This document shows, one piece after another, positions 1 to 9,431 of a stretch of 64,000 bases of DNA. The stretch is taken from NCBI RefSeq assembly GCF_001021975.1, contig NZ_CP009928.1:558001-622000 (forward strand), written 5' to 3'. The notes under the pieces are model-generated. The model did no database searches. It saw only the letters and a list, made by a program, of their open reading frames with translations, and had not been told where the DNA came from. The translations under genes were made by a program, and so were the position numbers. This DNA comes from Chryseobacterium gallinarum (GTDB taxonomy: Bacteria > Bacteroidota > Bacteroidia > Flavobacteriales > Weeksellaceae). How positions within the stretch are numbered: position 1 is the first letter of the stretch; each line of letters opens with the position of its first letter.

Positions 1-779
1 ACTCTTTTTGTATTAATAGGGAGAGGAAGAATATCTCCTATTTTTGCTATTCCTAATATTACAGATTTAGGGATGGATAAGCTGATTGTTTTTTTATGGG
101 TTACGTTCTTGATGATGGTGATAATACTTTTAGTTGAAATTGGCTCATCATCGCAAATATGATAAATTCCGGATATCATTTTATCATTATTTTTAATAAT
201 TTCCGAGATATAAAAATTAAAATTATCAATCGATAAAAATGACCTGTTATTATCAAATGATTCCAACGGATATGGGATACCTTTTGAAATGATCTTGTAT
301 AGTAGTCCCAGGTTTCCTTTATCTCCTGGCCCATGGATCATAGGTGGTCTTAATATAATTACTTTTTTATCCTCTGGAAGTTTTTGTTCTAAAAGCCATT
401 TCTCCGCCTCTCTTTTTGTTTTACCATATACAGAAACAGGGTTACAATCTCTTTGTTCCTGTAATGGTATTTGAGATTCAAATTCTTCTAATGCAGCTAT
501 TGAGCTTATATGTATAAAAAGTTTAGCCTTGGAATATATAAACACATTAAATATTTCTTTAACGAGCTCCACATTAGCAAAATAATAATCATTTTCAGAA
601 GCTGTTCCCTGATGATCGTGTGCTTTACCGATTAAATTAATCACCACTTCTGAAGTTTCCACATTTTTCTTCCAGGAAGGATCCCTAAGAGACGCTCCTT
701 GAAAGTTATGATCCAGTAGACCGGCTTTAATAAGATTCTTACCGACGAAGCCTGAAGCTCCTAAAACGGATATATTCAT
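1..779 (-). CDS. NAD-dependent epimerase/dehydratase (SDR), partial
   Basis: Reading the minus strand from an ATG at 777-779 gives an open frame of about 259 codons that runs off the left edge, so the C-terminus is missing. The N-terminus has a Rossmann glycine motif (GASGFVG) and further on a YGKTK sequence, which fits the SDR YxxxK catalytic pair. A downstream LRPPMIHGPGDKGN segment is typical of extended SDRs that act on nucleotide sugars in O-antigen loci (WbpV/WbiH-like). It is the last visible gene of the polysaccharide cluster and follows the preceding glycosyltransferase by one base. In related loci a WecA/MraY-like sugar-1-phosphate transferase often comes next; that is inference. 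The substrate cannot be assigned. Confidence 0.85.
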   Translation of the reverse strand, partial: MNISVLGASGFVGKNLIKAGLLDHNFQGASLRDPSWKKNVETSEVVINLIGKAHDHQGTASENDYYFANVELVKEIFNVFIYSKAKLFIHISSIAALEEFESQIPLQEQRDCNPVSVYGKTKREAEKWLLEQKLPEDKKVIILRPPMIHGPGDKGNLGLLYKIISKGIPYPLESFDNNRSFLSIDNFNFYISEIIKNNDKMISGIYHICDDEPISTKSIITIIKNVTHKKTISLSIPKSVILGIAKIGDILPLPINTKR

Positions 780-780
780 A

Positions 781-1806
781 TTATTTTTTTAAGACCTGTT
801 CCCAATGTTTAATAGATGAGAGACCGAATACTTCATTTACCCATCCTTTTAATGACATACTTTCTCTGATCTCAGAATTAATATTTTTAAAGTCTGATTT
901 AAAAAAATTTTCCTCCAATACAATATTTCCTCTTTCGATGACATAAATATTCTGAGGGTCGTAAAAAGGATATTCTTTGATTTTAGGGTTGGTGGTAATT
1001 AATTTCCTACCTGCTCCCAAAGTCTCAAACGTCCTCATTGTCAATCCGTTCTGTCCCGGATGATTGATATCCAGAATCACTTTTGTATTACGGTAAACAT
1101 CAATAATTTCATGGTGAGACAAGCTATTAAATGAAATATTTTTATAGTCAAAATTTTTAAAATTCTTATCGGTAGCCTTTTTATATTTAAAAAGAATTTT
1201 ACTGGGTGAATAATAAAATGTAAACATTTTTAACTGGTGTTTGCTGCACCATGCTTTTGCCTGCTCGCTAATCGAATAACGATCAGAATGAGCAGTTCCT
1301 ATAAAAGCCAGATCGTACTTATTGTTCTCATCTTTCCCGTTAAGTTCTCCATAATCTTGAGCAAAAAATAAAGGTCTAAAGCTCATTTTATATTCAACGG
1401 CATCCAGATTATCAAATGTAAACCGGCTATCAAAATAATTCAGAATATCAAGCCCATTGGAATTGTTTTTAAAGGAATCATAGGTATAAAAGATGAACTT
1501 AATCCCCGGATTATTTTCCTTTAGAAAATCCAGAAAAAATTTAGGGGTAGCTTCTCCTTTGATTAAAAGAAAATAATCATACTTCGTATCTCTGATCTTT
1601 TCAATAATTTCCTTAAAATATTGATGTATTTTAGTGAAATATATTTCTTTCTTTATACGAATTATAGCTTTGCTAAAAAAGGAATTTGATGGACGTTCAT
1701 CAAACAGATCCACCTTTGCGCCCATGCTTTCCAACTGATTTTTTATTAAATTTTCGTAATTAAAAAATTTGATGGAGATTAATAAAATATTTTTTCCCTG
1801 AAGCAT
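781..1806 (-). CDS. CgeB-like glycosyltransferase
   Basis: A 341-residue cytoplasmic protein with no signal peptide. The C-terminal half carries the pattern of the Glyco_trans_1_2/CgeB family, seen at about residues 251-266 (GQNGLTMRTFETLGAG), followed by KLITTN. The glutamate in TFE is the position expected to contact the donor nucleotide in GT-B enzymes. It lies between an NDP-sugar epimerase and an SDR in the same transcription unit, so it probably adds one sugar of the repeat unit. A second CgeB-like enzyme sits at 8430-9428. Donor and acceptor are unknown. Confidence 0.75.
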   Translation of the reverse strand: MLQGKNILLISIKFFNYENLIKNQLESMGAKVDLFDERPSNSFFSKAIIRIKKEIYFTKIHQYFKEIIEKIRDTKYDYFLLIKGEATPKFFLDFLKENNPGIKFIFYTYDSFKNNSNGLDILNYFDSRFTFDNLDAVEYKMSFRPLFFAQDYGELNGKDENNKYDLAFIGTAHSDRYSISEQAKAWCSKHQLKMFTFYYSPSKILFKYKKATDKNFKNFDYKNISFNSLSHHEIIDVYRNTKVILDINHPGQNGLTMRTFETLGAGRKLITTNPKIKEYPFYDPQNIYVIERGNIVLEENFFKSDFKNINSEIRESMSLKGWVNEVFGLSSIKHWEQVLKK

Positions 1807-1822
1807 TTATCTTTTACTTTCG

Positions 1823-2956
1823 TTATTTATACAAACCTTTTGCTTTCATCTCCTCTAAAGAACTGCTAAGTTTGTCCTCCTGAATTTCCTGTTTAAGCAC
1901 CCAGCTTGAAAAATTTTTTATCCCTTCCTCAAAATATACAGAAGGTTCAAATCCTAGTTTAGAATTTATTTTAGAAAGATCAGCAAAATTATGGCGTATA
2001 TCCCCTAATCTAAAGTTTCCTGTAATGCTAACAGGAACTTCTATTCCGTAAGAACTGATTAAGGTTTTAGCAACAGTCAGGACATCAGTAGGTACACCTG
2101 TTCCTACATTGAAAACTTCCCCATTCGCTTCTTCTTTTTCAATCCCAAGAATAGTGGCATTTACCACATCATCAATATAAACAAAGTCTCTTGTTTCTTT
2201 TCCATCTTCAAAGATTTTGATTCCATTTCCATTTCTGATCTGTGTGGAAAATATAGACAAAATACCTGTATATGGATTGGAAAGAGACTGTCCGGGGCCA
2301 TACACATTCTGATATCTGAATGCTACAGGTGCAATTCCAATAGTAGGACAAACCGTCATAATCATTTGTTCCTGGTTTTGCTTGGTAATTCCATAGACGG
2401 AAGAAGGATGAATCTTTGAATTTTCATCTGTAGCAAGCAATTCCAGTATTTTACCATCATGATATTTCACTTCAAAGTCTCCGTTTAGCATATCTTTTTC
2501 CTTTCTATGGGAAGGATAAACAATCCCCAGTTCAGGATGACGATATTTCCCTTCCCCGTAAATAGATCTGGAAGAAGCGATGACCACTTTTTCAATTGTG
2601 TTTTTATGATTAGCTAATAAATCAAGCATAATGGCAGTTCCTTGTATATTTACTTCGGTATATTTTTCTATACAATACATAGACTGTCCCGTTCCTGTTT
2701 CAGCTGCCAGATGTACGACAACGTGCTGCCCGGTAAGTGCTTTTTCCCAATCTTCCCTTGAAGTTACGGTTCCTTTAATAAAATTCACTTTATCTTTGAT
2801 ACTTTGGTATAAAGGTGATGTGACTTCAGGGTTTTCACCATGAATTTGAGGTGAAAGATTGTCTAAAATTGTGATATTGTACCCTTTTTCTATTAACTTA
2901 AGTGCCAGATTGCTTCCAATAAAACCACTTCCCCCTGTAATCAGTATATTTTTCAT
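1823..2956 (-). CDS. NAD-dependent nucleotide-sugar epimerase (dTDP-rhamnose 4-epimerase-like)
   Basis: An extended SDR. I chose the ATG at 2954-2956 (MKNILITGG), which puts the GGSGFIGSN Rossmann motif at the usual place; an in-frame ATG at 2977 would overlap the next gene. The SSVYGITK segment supplies the YxxxK pair. Between the Rossmann half and this motif is an insertion of about 45 residues starting near YGEGKYRHPE. The same insertion occurs, as I recall, in dTDP-L-rhamnose 4-epimerase-type SDRs, where it often has a CPxC pair; here those cysteines are absent. It probably makes an NDP-hexose precursor for the polysaccharide. Family is firm, substrate is not. Confidence 0.8.
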   Translation of the reverse strand: MKNILITGGSGFIGSNLALKLIEKGYNITILDNLSPQIHGENPEVTSPLYQSIKDKVNFIKGTVTSREDWEKALTGQHVVVHLAAETGTGQSMYCIEKYTEVNIQGTAIMLDLLANHKNTIEKVVIASSRSIYGEGKYRHPELGIVYPSHRKEKDMLNGDFEVKYHDGKILELLATDENSKIHPSSVYGITKQNQEQMIMTVCPTIGIAPVAFRYQNVYGPGQSLSNPYTGILSIFSTQIRNGNGIKIFEDGKETRDFVYIDDVVNATILGIEKEEANGEVFNVGTGVPTDVLTVAKTLISSYGIEVPVSITGNFRLGDIRHNFADLSKINSKLGFEPSVYFEEGIKNFSSWVLKQEIQEDKLSSSLEEMKAKGLYK

Positions 2957-2961
2957 TGTAT

Positions 2962-3555
2962 TTATATTTTTTCCCAATTGTTAGTAATAAAATTAAATTT
3001 TTTTATCGGTTTTGCAGGTATTCCTACCGCTATAACATATGGAGGCAGACTTTTGGAAACCAAAGAATTAGCACCCACTATTGTACCTTTACCAATAGTT
3101 ACACCAGGTAATACGGAAACAAACTCTCCCAGCCAAACATTATCTTCTATAATAACTGGCTTTGAAAATAATTTCCTTTCATGCGGAATAGAGTCAGGAG
3201 AAGAATCATTGTTATCACCTGCATAGCTACCATGTGAACAATCAGACACATAGATTTTACTTGCAAAAAGCACATTATTTCCTATCTGAACTTTTTCCAT
3301 CGCCGTAATATGCACATAATCATTCATTTGAAAATTTTCTCCAAAGAATAAAGTTGTTTTGTTGTCTTCAGGATAAGCTTCAATTCTACACCCTACTCCA
3401 GTAGTGAATCCTTTAGATACTGATATATATTTTCTACCTCTGATGTCTATCGGAAACCTTATTAACCTTGCGTTTTTAAAAACAAAAAAGCTTCTTATTT
3501 TAAAAATAATTACTTGGAGCAATCCAATTATGCTATATCTTTTAAATAAATTCAT
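2962..3555 (-). CDS. Left-handed beta-helix acyltransferase
   Basis: A 197-residue protein of the hexapeptide-repeat (LbH) acetyltransferase family. The C-terminal half has the usual repeats (VIIEDNVWLGEFVSVLPG, VTIGKGTIVGANSLV) ending in a GIPAKPIKKF tail, as in WcaF/Maa-type O-acetyltransferases. Its start overlaps the stop of the upstream glycosyltransferase by four bases (ATGA type), which suggests translational coupling. It probably acetylates a sugar of the capsule or O-antigen, with acetyl-CoA as donor. It is one of three such enzymes in the locus. Confidence 0.82.
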   Translation of the reverse strand: MNLFKRYSIIGLLQVIIFKIRSFFVFKNARLIRFPIDIRGRKYISVSKGFTTGVGCRIEAYPEDNKTTLFFGENFQMNDYVHITAMEKVQIGNNVLFASKIYVSDCSHGSYAGDNNDSSPDSIPHERKLFSKPVIIEDNVWLGEFVSVLPGVTIGKGTIVGANSLVSKSLPPYVIAVGIPAKPIKKFNFITNNWEKI

Positions 3556-4664
3556 TTTAATAATAATTTGAATAACTCATCCCAGCTTCTACAAAGTGGT
3601 TCTTCATATTTTACATCTCCCTTGTTAGTATATTTTATACTTCCATCCATTACAGCTAACATACTTTCTGCTAATTTTTGTTCGTTTAATACATCAAAGT
3701 AATGAACTTTGCTATAGTTCCCAACAGTTTCATAGGCATAGGGCAGGTTAGCAACCAGCATTGGTTTATGATATTTTTTGAATTCTGAAATAGGTAAACC
3801 CCAGGTTTCTAATTTTGACGGAAAAACTAAACAATCTGCTAAAGCGTAATTATCCTCAACTTCATCTTTAGACAATAATCCTGTAAATTCAATTTCTTTA
3901 TTTTTAGAAAACCGGTCAACAATATTTTTAGAATAGGGATTTTCTGAGCCATCAATTGTTAATTTAACCTTAAACTTCTGTTTTCCTTTTGCTTTTAATA
4001 TTTCAACTGCTTTACAAATAATTTCAAAATTTTTAAATTCACGAGGAAAAGCAGGGTAAAAAAAAACAAAATCATTTGATTTTACATCTGCAAAATTTTT
4101 AATTACATTTTCAGTATTTCCTTTTCCCTGATTAGGTAAAGCTACAACTACTTTTTCATTTTTAAGATTGAAAAGCCTTAAAAACGCATCTTTTATCCAT
4201 TTTTGTTGAACAACTACATAATCATTTTTATGAATATTTATTCTATAAAGTTGTTTATAAAATTTTGTATATAGAAACCTCTTGGGATTATTTAAAAAGT
4301 TAGACAAATTCTGTTTGTAAAATGGTGAAGCATTATGACAATACACCGCACGTTTTTCTGAAATTACATTTGGAGTAATATCATGTAGACTCAACCAGAG
4401 GTGGCTATCTAGTTTTTGCGATAAACTTCTGCATTCAAAATATTCAAATTTAATTCTGTTTTTCCATGCTTCTTTTACATGGGGAAATTCTAAAAGTTCA
4501 ATATTCCTCAGGTTATCATATAGTTTTTTTGAATGTACAAGTGCAATTACATTATACTCTGCTATAATGGGGCTAGTATCTAAAAATTCTAGTGCTGACT
4601 TCATAACAGTTAATGGACCGCCTTCTGAGAAATTAACGCCTGAAACAATTATATTTTTTTTCAT
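3552..4664 (-). CDS. Glycosyltransferase, GT4-like
   Basis: A 370-residue GT-B protein. The N-terminus (VSGVNFSEGGPLTVM) has the glycine-rich loop common in GT4 enzymes, and the C-terminal domain has the E-x7-E retaining signature (ETWGLPISE) preceded by CLVFPSK. It lies in the middle of the polysaccharide operon, three bases after the beta-helix protein gene and overlapping the following acyltransferase gene. The likely role is transfer of one sugar from a nucleotide donor to the lipid-linked repeat at the inner face of the cytoplasmic membrane. Linkage and donor are unknown. Confidence 0.83.
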   Translation of the reverse strand: MKKNIIVSGVNFSEGGPLTVMKSALEFLDTSPIIAEYNVIALVHSKKLYDNLRNIELLEFPHVKEAWKNRIKFEYFECRSLSQKLDSHLWLSLHDITPNVISEKRAVYCHNASPFYKQNLSNFLNNPKRFLYTKFYKQLYRINIHKNDYVVVQQKWIKDAFLRLFNLKNEKVVVALPNQGKGNTENVIKNFADVKSNDFVFFYPAFPREFKNFEIICKAVEILKAKGKQKFKVKLTIDGSENPYSKNIVDRFSKNKEIEFTGLLSKDEVEDNYALADCLVFPSKLETWGLPISEFKKYHKPMLVANLPYAYETVGNYSKVHYFDVLNEQKLAESMLAVMDGSIKYTNKGDVKYEEPLCRSWDELFKLLLK

Positions 4665-4667
4665 TTT

Positions 4668-6338
4668 CTATCTTGTTGATGCAAAAACAGGATTCTGGGA
4701 TACAAATAATTCCGAAGTTGTACTATAATAAAAATGTGTATTCGCTAAAACATCTTTATTATAATCCATCATTGCAGTAAAATAAGCATTTTGTGCATTT
4801 TTAGGAAGAAAATTAGGGATTATTGCCATATTAAAATTCTTACCTTGTTTAAATCCATAATTACCATTTACTGATTTAGAGATAGTTTTTTTTACATTAT
4901 TTAATTCATAAGTAATTACAAATGTAGTTGACCAACCTAAAAACATAGTCCCGATTTCATTTATTACTTCAATATTAGCAACTAAGTATTTATCTTCAGC
5001 TTTTACTGGTTTTACATTCGTTAATTTTTCGTTTAAATTAAATGCAGTAACTTTTTTAAATTGCCTATTTGCATTTAAATACTTAGCCAATGTTTCTTTT
5101 TTGTTGCTAGGATTATTATCTGTATCTTTTTTAGTATTAATTGGGATTTTAATTACTGTACCATTCTCTTTTGCAAATTCTGTTAAAAAAATATTTTTTT
5201 CATTGCTTTCATTTATACGCAAATCACATTGATCTAAAAATAAATCTACCTGATCATAATTATAAACCAAAATTCCTTTTAATGTAAATGCTTTATAATT
5301 ATTTGAAATCCCATCAAAATTATTTCCTTTTATAAAAATTTTATTTTTCGGATTTAAAGCGGTCGTATTGTTGAAAGGAAGATATATTCCTTTGCCATCT
5401 TTAAAAACAGAGGAAACATATACTGCATCCGAAATAACAGATTCAAAGTGATTCCCTTCAAAATTTACAGTTGCGTTGCTTATTTCCATATCTACAATGT
5501 AATCTGGAGATTTGCCGTCAGCATATTTTATATTCCCTTCCATATTATTATTCCGGATATTTACCTCTCCTTTAGCAAAAGTTCCTCTGATAATTCTAGA
5601 ATTATCATGGCACATATTATTTTCAAAGATAAACCCCCAAGCCAGGTTTCTAATTCCAACCGGACCGCCTTTAGATTGAATATCTGAAAAAAACACACAT
5701 TCATCATTTTGATTAAATGCATTTTGTCTAAGTTGTATAAACGCAACTAAATATTGATTCTGTGCACTAAACTTTATGGCAAAGTTAAACCCTGTAAAGT
5801 GACATCTTTCGATAATAAAAGGCCATGTAGGTCCTCCCCATTCGGATTTGAATAATATTGCTGTAGTATTCCCGGTTTGTCTACTTTGTAAAGTTCTAAA
5901 CTGAATATCCGCTATTCTAATAGGATCTCTTACATTTTTATCAAAAATGATTCCTGTACTATTTTTAGGAATGATAAATTCACTGCTATTTATATTATCA
6001 GTATTATTAGCTTTATTTTCCACATTAACCCAACTTTCCTCTCTTAATAAAGCACCTTCACCTATAAGCTGTACTCCTCCATTTTTAAAACTAACACTAT
6101 TCTTCAGCAAATATCTACCAAATGGTATAAACAATGTTTTTCTTTTATTTGTTTCGCAAAAATCGATTGCTTTTTGAAAAGCATCACTGTCATCTGAAAT
6201 ACCATCACCCTTTGCTCCGAAATCCTTTAAAGAAACTACCCATTTTTGATTTCCAATAATTGATGTCTTATTCTGTCCTAAAATTAAGACTGAAAATAAC
6301 AATAGGAATCCCAGAATTAAATTGCTATAGTTTCTCAT
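4668..6338 (-). CDS. Secreted pectate-lyase-like beta-helix protein
   Basis: The start used is the ATG at 6336-6338, giving about 556 residues with a hydrophobic signal peptide (NLILGFLLLFSVLILGQ). A longer in-frame start at 6374 would place charged residues before it. Directly after the signal is KDFGAKGDGISDDSDAFQ, the hallmark of the Pectate_lyase_3 right-handed beta-helix family, followed by N-rich strands across about residues 90-400. The C-terminal 130 residues look like a separate beta-rich domain. It overlaps the upstream glycosyltransferase stop by 14 bases. Family relatives include polysaccharide lyases, epimerases and phage tailspike depolymerases. In this locus it may trim or modify the exported polymer, but I see no identifiable catalytic residues. 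Confidence 0.75.
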   Translation of the reverse strand: MRNYSNLILGFLLLFSVLILGQNKTSIIGNQKWVVSLKDFGAKGDGISDDSDAFQKAIDFCETNKRKTLFIPFGRYLLKNSVSFKNGGVQLIGEGALLREESWVNVENKANNTDNINSSEFIIPKNSTGIIFDKNVRDPIRIADIQFRTLQSRQTGNTTAILFKSEWGGPTWPFIIERCHFTGFNFAIKFSAQNQYLVAFIQLRQNAFNQNDECVFFSDIQSKGGPVGIRNLAWGFIFENNMCHDNSRIIRGTFAKGEVNIRNNNMEGNIKYADGKSPDYIVDMEISNATVNFEGNHFESVISDAVYVSSVFKDGKGIYLPFNNTTALNPKNKIFIKGNNFDGISNNYKAFTLKGILVYNYDQVDLFLDQCDLRINESNEKNIFLTEFAKENGTVIKIPINTKKDTDNNPSNKKETLAKYLNANRQFKKVTAFNLNEKLTNVKPVKAEDKYLVANIEVINEIGTMFLGWSTTFVITYELNNVKKTISKSVNGNYGFKQGKNFNMAIIPNFLPKNAQNAYFTAMMDYNKDVLANTHFYYSTTSELFVSQNPVFASTR

Positions 6339-7314
6339 AAATATTAATGTATTGATTAGAAATATTTTCAACACTAAATCGTTTTAGGTTCTCTTTGCCT
6401 TTCCTGATCATTTCTATTTTTTCTTCGTTAGAAAGAGTTAATGCAATATTGAGTCCTTTTTTAATATCATCAATAGAATTAGGATCGACCAAAATTGCAC
6501 CTTCACCAGCAACATCATTCATGGGTAATATGTTAGATGTTACGACAAGAGTGTTTTGTGCCTGGGCTTCCAGAATAGGCAGACCAAAACCTTCATAAAT
6601 AGAGGCAAACAATAAAACATCTGCTTTTTGATATAAAATTTTTAGCTCTTCATCACTGATATTGAAATAATTCTTATACCTGATCTTATTTGAATGCAAC
6701 AGGTCTTCATATTCTTTTTCTAATTTACCTACGATAAAAACTTCGACCTGTAAATTATGCAACGCACTAATTGAATTTTTTATATTTTTATTTTCGCGTG
6801 TACCTACTATAAGTACTTTCGCTACTGTTTCCCTATTTATTACAATATCTTTTGCTATGTCTATTGTAACGCAATTGGGAACGACAACTACTTTTTTTAA
6901 CACAGACGGCATAATCTGTGCAATTTCCTGCTTTGTTTTTTCCGATATTGCAACAATTACTTTGGCCCTTCGAAATGGAAGATATATCCAAAAAATTTTA
7001 AAAATTAAAAACCTCATAAAGGACCAGTTTTTATAAAGTCCTAAATCGTGTACAGTTATTATTATTTTTTTCGTTCTTAGACCTATTGCAGCAAAATGTA
7101 TTTGTCCTGTAATATGAACTATAGAATCATTCTTAACTGATTTCCTATAAAATAAAATACTTTTAAATAAATTAATAATGCCATTTCCAAAGGGATTTTC
7201 TATATTTTGTATATATATTCCTTTGCTTGAAATACTCTTCTTAATAAAACCAAAAAGCTTTTCAAGACTTATTTCATTAGGATTAAATTTTCTATCTAAA
7301 AATACTACTTTCAT
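6325..7314 (-). CDS. Glycosyltransferase family 4
   Basis: A 329-residue GT-B enzyme. The C-terminal domain contains LLFASIYEGFGLPILEA, with the E-x7-E signature of retaining GT4 enzymes, and a preceding VGTRENKN donor-site loop. The N-terminal half includes IITVHDLG, common in mannosyl- and rhamnosyltransferases. It is followed by the beta-helix protein gene, whose start lies inside its 3' end. The role is assembly of the repeat unit in the cytoplasm. Specificity is not predictable; the presence of ManC in the operon makes mannose or a GDP-mannose-derived sugar one candidate. Confidence 0.85.
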   Translation of the reverse strand: MKVVFLDRKFNPNEISLEKLFGFIKKSISSKGIYIQNIENPFGNGIINLFKSILFYRKSVKNDSIVHITGQIHFAAIGLRTKKIIITVHDLGLYKNWSFMRFLIFKIFWIYLPFRRAKVIVAISEKTKQEIAQIMPSVLKKVVVVPNCVTIDIAKDIVINRETVAKVLIVGTRENKNIKNSISALHNLQVEVFIVGKLEKEYEDLLHSNKIRYKNYFNISDEELKILYQKADVLLFASIYEGFGLPILEAQAQNTLVVTSNILPMNDVAGEGAILVDPNSIDDIKKGLNIALTLSNEEKIEMIRKGKENLKRFSVENISNQYINIYEKL

Positions 7315-7323
7315 ATTTTATTT

Positions 7324-8430
7324 TTAATGCATTTTTCTAAAATAATCTGTATTATACCAAATACCTTTATATGGATCAAATAAGTCAGGGTATCCCCCAA
7401 TTGACTGGTACATTAATACTATTCCAAGGATATATACAATTATTAAAAACAGAAACTTGTTTGTTGGTTTTTTCAGAATAATAAAAATAGAAGAAATTAA
7501 CAAGCACTCCATGAGATTAAAATATAAACTTCCTCTACTTACCATTACAGTTAATGAATTGGAGAAAAATAAATAAATTAAAATTCCAACCCAATATCCA
7601 TTAAAGAATAAATTATAGTTTTTAAACCGGGGAATGAGCTTTTCTCTGAGAGCAAAAAAAAGAAAGAAAAATAAAAGTCTTTTAAACGCTCCCATAACAG
7701 TTAATCCATAGGAGGCTGCATCAGACTTAGCACTGCTTAAATAGTCTTCAGTTTTAGTCATAAAATGATCACTAAGAGCCCCTAACGAACCAAAGACTTT
7801 TAAAGGGATTGGTGAGATACCAAAAGCAAAGGCAAGCAAGATACCTAAAATAATAGTTATCTTTGAAAGATACCTATTTAAAAAGAAGTAAACACTTCCC
7901 AAATAAGCTGTTGCATGAAAACTAAAACTGCTTATCAATAATATAATAAACTTTTTCTTGTTTTCATTAAGTAAAAAGCTTATTCCAAAAAGCAAGAAAA
8001 CAACACCTAATAATTGTCTGTTTGAGCCTACAAAACCCAGATTTGATAAAAAGTAGTAAAAAAAAGCGGTTTGTGGATAGGGTACAATCTTTTTAAATGA
8101 AGTAATTAATAATCCATAAAAAATAATCGCATGGATAAACAAAAAGACTGAGTAATTATCTGTAACAGATCTTACAAGCCAGGTTAAAATTCCGTAACCA
8201 ATTTCAGTACTCCATATTTCAAGTACATCATCTATCGACTTAGATTCGTGGAACAAATATTCATAAACAAACCAATCCGTTCCTGTATACCACCGACCAC
8301 CAATAATTAAAACGGCCCCTAAAAATGAAACAAATAGAAATACGTTTTTTAGTTTTCCTTTTGTTAATTTAAAAATTTCTAAAAAGGAAAATATAAAAAG
8401 AATTATTGAAAATATAATATAAACCTCCAT
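7324..8430 (-). CDS. EpsG-family O-antigen/capsule polymerase (Wzy-like)
   Basis: A 368-residue integral membrane protein with about ten hydrophobic segments. The N-terminal part holds GGRWYTGTDWFVYEYLF, the R/GxDxxxY pattern of the EpsG family (PF14897), which acts as Wzy-type polymerase in Gram-negative loci. It overlaps the preceding CgeB-like glycosyltransferase by one base. With the Wzx flippase at 11848-13329 it supports a Wzx/Wzy-dependent pathway in which lipid-linked repeats are flipped and polymerised at the periplasmic face. Confidence 0.8.
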   Translation of the reverse strand: MEVYIIFSIILFIFSFLEIFKLTKGKLKNVFLFVSFLGAVLIIGGRWYTGTDWFVYEYLFHESKSIDDVLEIWSTEIGYGILTWLVRSVTDNYSVFLFIHAIIFYGLLITSFKKIVPYPQTAFFYYFLSNLGFVGSNRQLLGVVFLLFGISFLLNENKKKFIILLISSFSFHATAYLGSVYFFLNRYLSKITIILGILLAFAFGISPIPLKVFGSLGALSDHFMTKTEDYLSSAKSDAASYGLTVMGAFKRLLFFFLFFALREKLIPRFKNYNLFFNGYWVGILIYLFFSNSLTVMVSRGSLYFNLMECLLISSIFIILKKPTNKFLFLIIVYILGIVLMYQSIGGYPDLFDPYKGIWYNTDYFRKMH

Positions 8431-9428
8431 TAAACTCCTAGTAAATCAAACAATTGTTTCATCCTTATATCATAAGTGTGGTTCTGCAGAAAATGTTTTT
8501 TCTGTATATCAGCCAATGTGTGTCTTTCTTCTTGATGATTCAAATAATATTTAATCAATTCGATAGATTCATCAATTGTATTGAAAGTAAATTTTTCACG
8601 AGGAATAATTGAGTATTCTTCTAATGTAGGTTTATAATCACAAATCTGAAAAGCACCAATACCGGCAATTTCAAAAAATTTAGCATTCACGGACTGAACT
8701 TCAGCATAATGAAAATTATTAAATACAATCTTGGATCCTAACAGAACTTCAGCTTTCCTACTTCCGGTAATAAATTCATTTTGAAATTTGGCATTTATTT
8801 TATTCAGAGGAAATCTTCTGTCTGGTGTTCCAAAAAGTTTAACATTTATTTTTGCATCAATCAATTTTTCCACCATTCTGGCTCTGTAGGGATACATTGT
8901 TCCAAAGCACACGACATCAATATTTATTCTTTCTTCTAAGTCTTTTTTACTTTTAACATCGAAATTATGTACCCGCTCATTAAATGCTTCAGGAAAATAA
9001 AAAGTATTTAGTCCCATTTTATTTTTCATAAAATTTATCATAAACGGATCCTTTGTAAAATAAGCATCATATGGAGATATAAAAATCTGCTGATGTTCTA
9101 AAGTTGTTAATTGATCCGGATTGATATGTATTACCAATGTGCTTTTAAGCTGCTTTTTGATAAATTCTATACATTTTGGATGGATAAACCTATATGTACA
9201 AATAACTAAATCAGGAGTTTCGTCTACAATACGCTTTGCTATTTTTCCAAACACATATTCATCGTATTTAATAAATAACTTTCTTCCCCAATAATTATAA
9301 CGATAAGGAATTTTCACCACATCTTTAATATCAATGTGGAAAATCTGATGCCCTAAATGTTTAAGTGAATCATGAATATGAAACTCTAAGCTATCATAAT
9401 CCTTACTTCCTAATATTGCTATTTTCAT
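8430..9428 (-). CDS. CgeB-like glycosyltransferase
   Basis: A 332-residue GT-B-like protein starting MKIAILGSKDYDSLEFH. The C-terminal half has the Glyco_trans_1_2 signature (AKFFEIAGIGAFQICD), preceded by a glycine/threonine loop (FGTPDRRFP). The region HINPDQLTT resembles the central part of CgeB/DUF3880 proteins. It lies between a GT2 enzyme and the polymerase gene. It is only distantly similar to the other CgeB-like gene at 781-1806, so the two probably make different linkages. Confidence 0.75.
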   Translation of the reverse strand: MKIAILGSKDYDSLEFHIHDSLKHLGHQIFHIDIKDVVKIPYRYNYWGRKLFIKYDEYVFGKIAKRIVDETPDLVICTYRFIHPKCIEFIKKQLKSTLVIHINPDQLTTLEHQQIFISPYDAYFTKDPFMINFMKNKMGLNTFYFPEAFNERVHNFDVKSKKDLEERINIDVVCFGTMYPYRARMVEKLIDAKINVKLFGTPDRRFPLNKINAKFQNEFITGSRKAEVLLGSKIVFNNFHYAEVQSVNAKFFEIAGIGAFQICDYKPTLEEYSIIPREKFTFNTIDESIELIKYYLNHQEERHTLADIQKKHFLQNHTYDIRMKQLFDLLGV

Positions 9429-9431
9429 AAA

